From: Ceratopteris richardii
Taxonomy: Eukaryota > Streptophyta > Polypodiopsida > Polypodiales > Pteridaceae
Direction of reading: 5' to 3'
NCBI GenBank assembly: GCA_020310875.1
Contig: CM035407.1
Span: 202,130,153-202,194,152, forward strand
DNA: 64,000 nucleotides
Shown: positions 62,523 through 64,000 of the stretch, piece after piece
Numbering within the stretch: the stretch's first letter is position 1
Layout of the letters: each line of letters opens with the position of its first letter
Translations under genes and position numbers: made by a program
The notes under the pieces: model-generated
What the model saw: only the letters and a program-made list of their open reading frames with translations
Database searches by the model: none
What the model was told of the DNA's origin: nothing

Positions 62523-64000
62523 AAACCAATCATAGCCTTGAATTTGCAAAGCTTTGTACCATCCAATGCTTTGGTTAGAATATCTGCACATTGTTGATGA
62601 GTAGACACATATGATATTTGAATCTCTTTGCTTAGAACCTTCTCTCGTACATAGTGAAAATGAACTTCAATATGTTTAGTCCTTGCATGAAAAATAGGAT
62701 TAGCAGCCAAATGAATAGAACTCATATTGTCACCAAAAATAGTTGGAGTTCCAAACTCCAATCCAAGATCTTTGAATAATGTCTTCATCCACATAGCTTC
62801 TTGTGTAGCTATGGCAAGACCTCTATATTCAGCTTCAGTAGAAGAGAGAGCAACTGTGGGTTGCTTCTTGGATGACCATGAAATAAGCTTTGAACGTGCA
62901 AAGGTAAGATAACCTGAAGTGCTCCTTCTATCTTCCTTGGAGCCAGCCCAATCTGCATCAGAAAATAGCTTCAAACTTAAATCAGATACATAAGGATAAT
63001 AAAGTCCTTCATTTATGGTTCCTTTGAGATACTTGAGAATCCTTTTGGCACCATCCATATGTGGTATACTTGGTGTGTGCATAAATTGACTTAGCACACT
63101 CACACTGTAACATATATCTACTCTTGTCAATGTGGCATAGTTGAGACTACCCACTAGACTTTGATATGATGTGATGTCCTCTATGAGTTCACCTTCATGT
63201 GAGCTCAATTTGTGATTGACCTCCATTGGAGTACCTGCAATCTTACAATCTTGCATCTTGAATTTTGCCAACATGTCCTTAATGTACTTCCTTTGAGTGA
63301 GAAACAAACCATGATCTTTGTAGACAACTTCCAAACCTAGGAAGTAGGTAAGTGAACCCAAATCACTTATCTTGAACTTTTCTCTCATCTGATCTTTGAT
63401 CTTCTTCATACCATCTGCATCATTTCCTGTCAATATAATATCATCTATATATACACATAGATAGATGACCTCGGAATTACTCTTTTTAATAAAGAGTGAA
63501 GGATCTGCCTTGCTTGGTTGAAAGCCTTTGTCCTGCAAGAATGAAACAAGCCTGAAATTCCAAGCTCTTGGAGCTTGCTTGAGACCATACAATGCTTTGT
63601 TAAGTTTACACACATAATCAGGATAAACTTGATTCTCAAAACCAGGTGGTTGTGCCATATATACCTCTTCTGTTATCCAACCATTCAAGAATGCATTCTT
63701 TACATCTAGTTGAAGTATCTTCCAATTCTTGGAAGAGGCAATACTAAGCAAAACCCTAATAGTAGGCATCTTTGCCACAGGAGAGAAAGTCTCCTCATAA
63801 TCAATTCCCTGAGTTTGTGCAAAGCCTTTTGCTACAAGCCTTGCCTTATACCTGTTAATTGAACCATCAGAATTCTTCTTGAGTTTATAGACTCATCTTG
63901 AGCCTATTACCTTCATGGATGAAGTCTTGGGCACCAAATCCCAAGTGTTGTTTTCCTCAAGTGCTTCAATCTCTTCCTTCATTGCATGCTTCCATTCTGT
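62523..64000 (-). pseudogene. Copia-4 pol: reverse transcriptase and RNase H (partial)
   Basis: Copia RT and RNase H on the minus strand: KARLVAKGFAQTQGIDYEE (about 63800-63850), LDVKNAFLNGWITEEVYM, GLKQAPRAWNF, catalytic YIDDIILTG near 63445, then RNase H SDADWAGSKEDRRSTSGYL near 62930, LSSTEAEYRG near 62830 and ARTKHIEVHFHYVREKVL near 62660. One in-frame TGA near 63891 replaces the tryptophan of the conserved WVYK motif. The C-terminal few codons lie on the other side of Carrier-1 (stop near 54105). The remaining polyprotein is beyond the window edge. Confidence 0.9.

Larger units (their letters stand above)
52781..64000 (-). mobile_element. Copia-4, Ty1/copia element split by Carrier-1, right part outside window
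   Basis: Minus-strand element: 3' LTR and polypurine tract left of Carrier-1, RT and RNase H right of it. Joining the flanks across one CCTGC restores the pol reading up to a stop at about 54105. It belongs to a different copia lineage from Copia-1 to -3 (RT with YIDDIILTGND). Integrase, gag and 5' LTR are beyond 64000. It is inserted in Gypsy-4 ORF-A. Confidence 0.88.

Overview
This window is plant repeat DNA: a stack of LTR retrotransposons inserted into one another, with no intact host gene. It reads as a large-genome vascular plant. The grounds are Ty1/copia elements primed by initiator tRNA-Met, Ty3/gypsy elements with a primer site matching plant tRNA-Asp, and a broken plant starch synthase copy inside one element. 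The species cannot be named from the sequence. My element names are local to this window.

Layout: Copia-1 (minus, 1-5001, running off the left edge) sits in the 3' LTR of Gypsy-1 (minus, 5002-22317). Copia-2 (minus, 13019-19756, TSD TATTT) sits inside the gag of Gypsy-1. A 276-bp CATATA microsatellite separates Gypsy-1 from the 5' LTR of Gypsy-2 (plus, from 22594). Gypsy-2 is broken after the first codons of gag by Gypsy-3 (minus, from 25064). A small non-coding LTR element X (minus, 30250-32708, TSD ATCAT) lies in or beside Gypsy-3. Gypsy-4 (plus, from 33776) is broken in gag by Copia-3 (plus, 36155-42633, TSD TTATC) and truncated near 52780 by Copia-4 (minus). Copia-4 is split by Carrier-1 (plus, 54125-62517, TSD CCTGC). 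The missing halves of Gypsy-2, Gypsy-3, Gypsy-4 and Copia-4 probably lie to the right of the window.

How the parts work: the copia elements encode one gag-protease-integrase-RT-RNase H polyprotein. Gypsy-4 is the only copy here with pol. It has gag, a canonical protease, RT, RNase H, an integrase with two copies of its zinc-binding domain, and a second protease-like domain after the integrase. Downstream come a basic tail with repeated IWVPK motifs and ORF-A. The related Gypsy-1 and Gypsy-3 show that the family also carries a further 3' ORF (ORF-B: proline-rich, then coiled coil, then a conserved C-terminal domain). A branch-point plus splice-acceptor-like sequence lies just before ORF-A in all three copies. 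Gypsy-1 has lost the whole of pol.

The most interesting objects are (1) Carrier-1, an 8.4-kb element with nearly identical LTRs and a perfect TSD but no pol, carrying same-strand decayed pieces of a starch synthase and of a probable saccharopine dehydrogenase-like gene, and (2) the 3' ORF system and unusual integrase/protease architecture of the gypsy family. All divergence figures, alignments and homology calls were made by eye; no database search was run.
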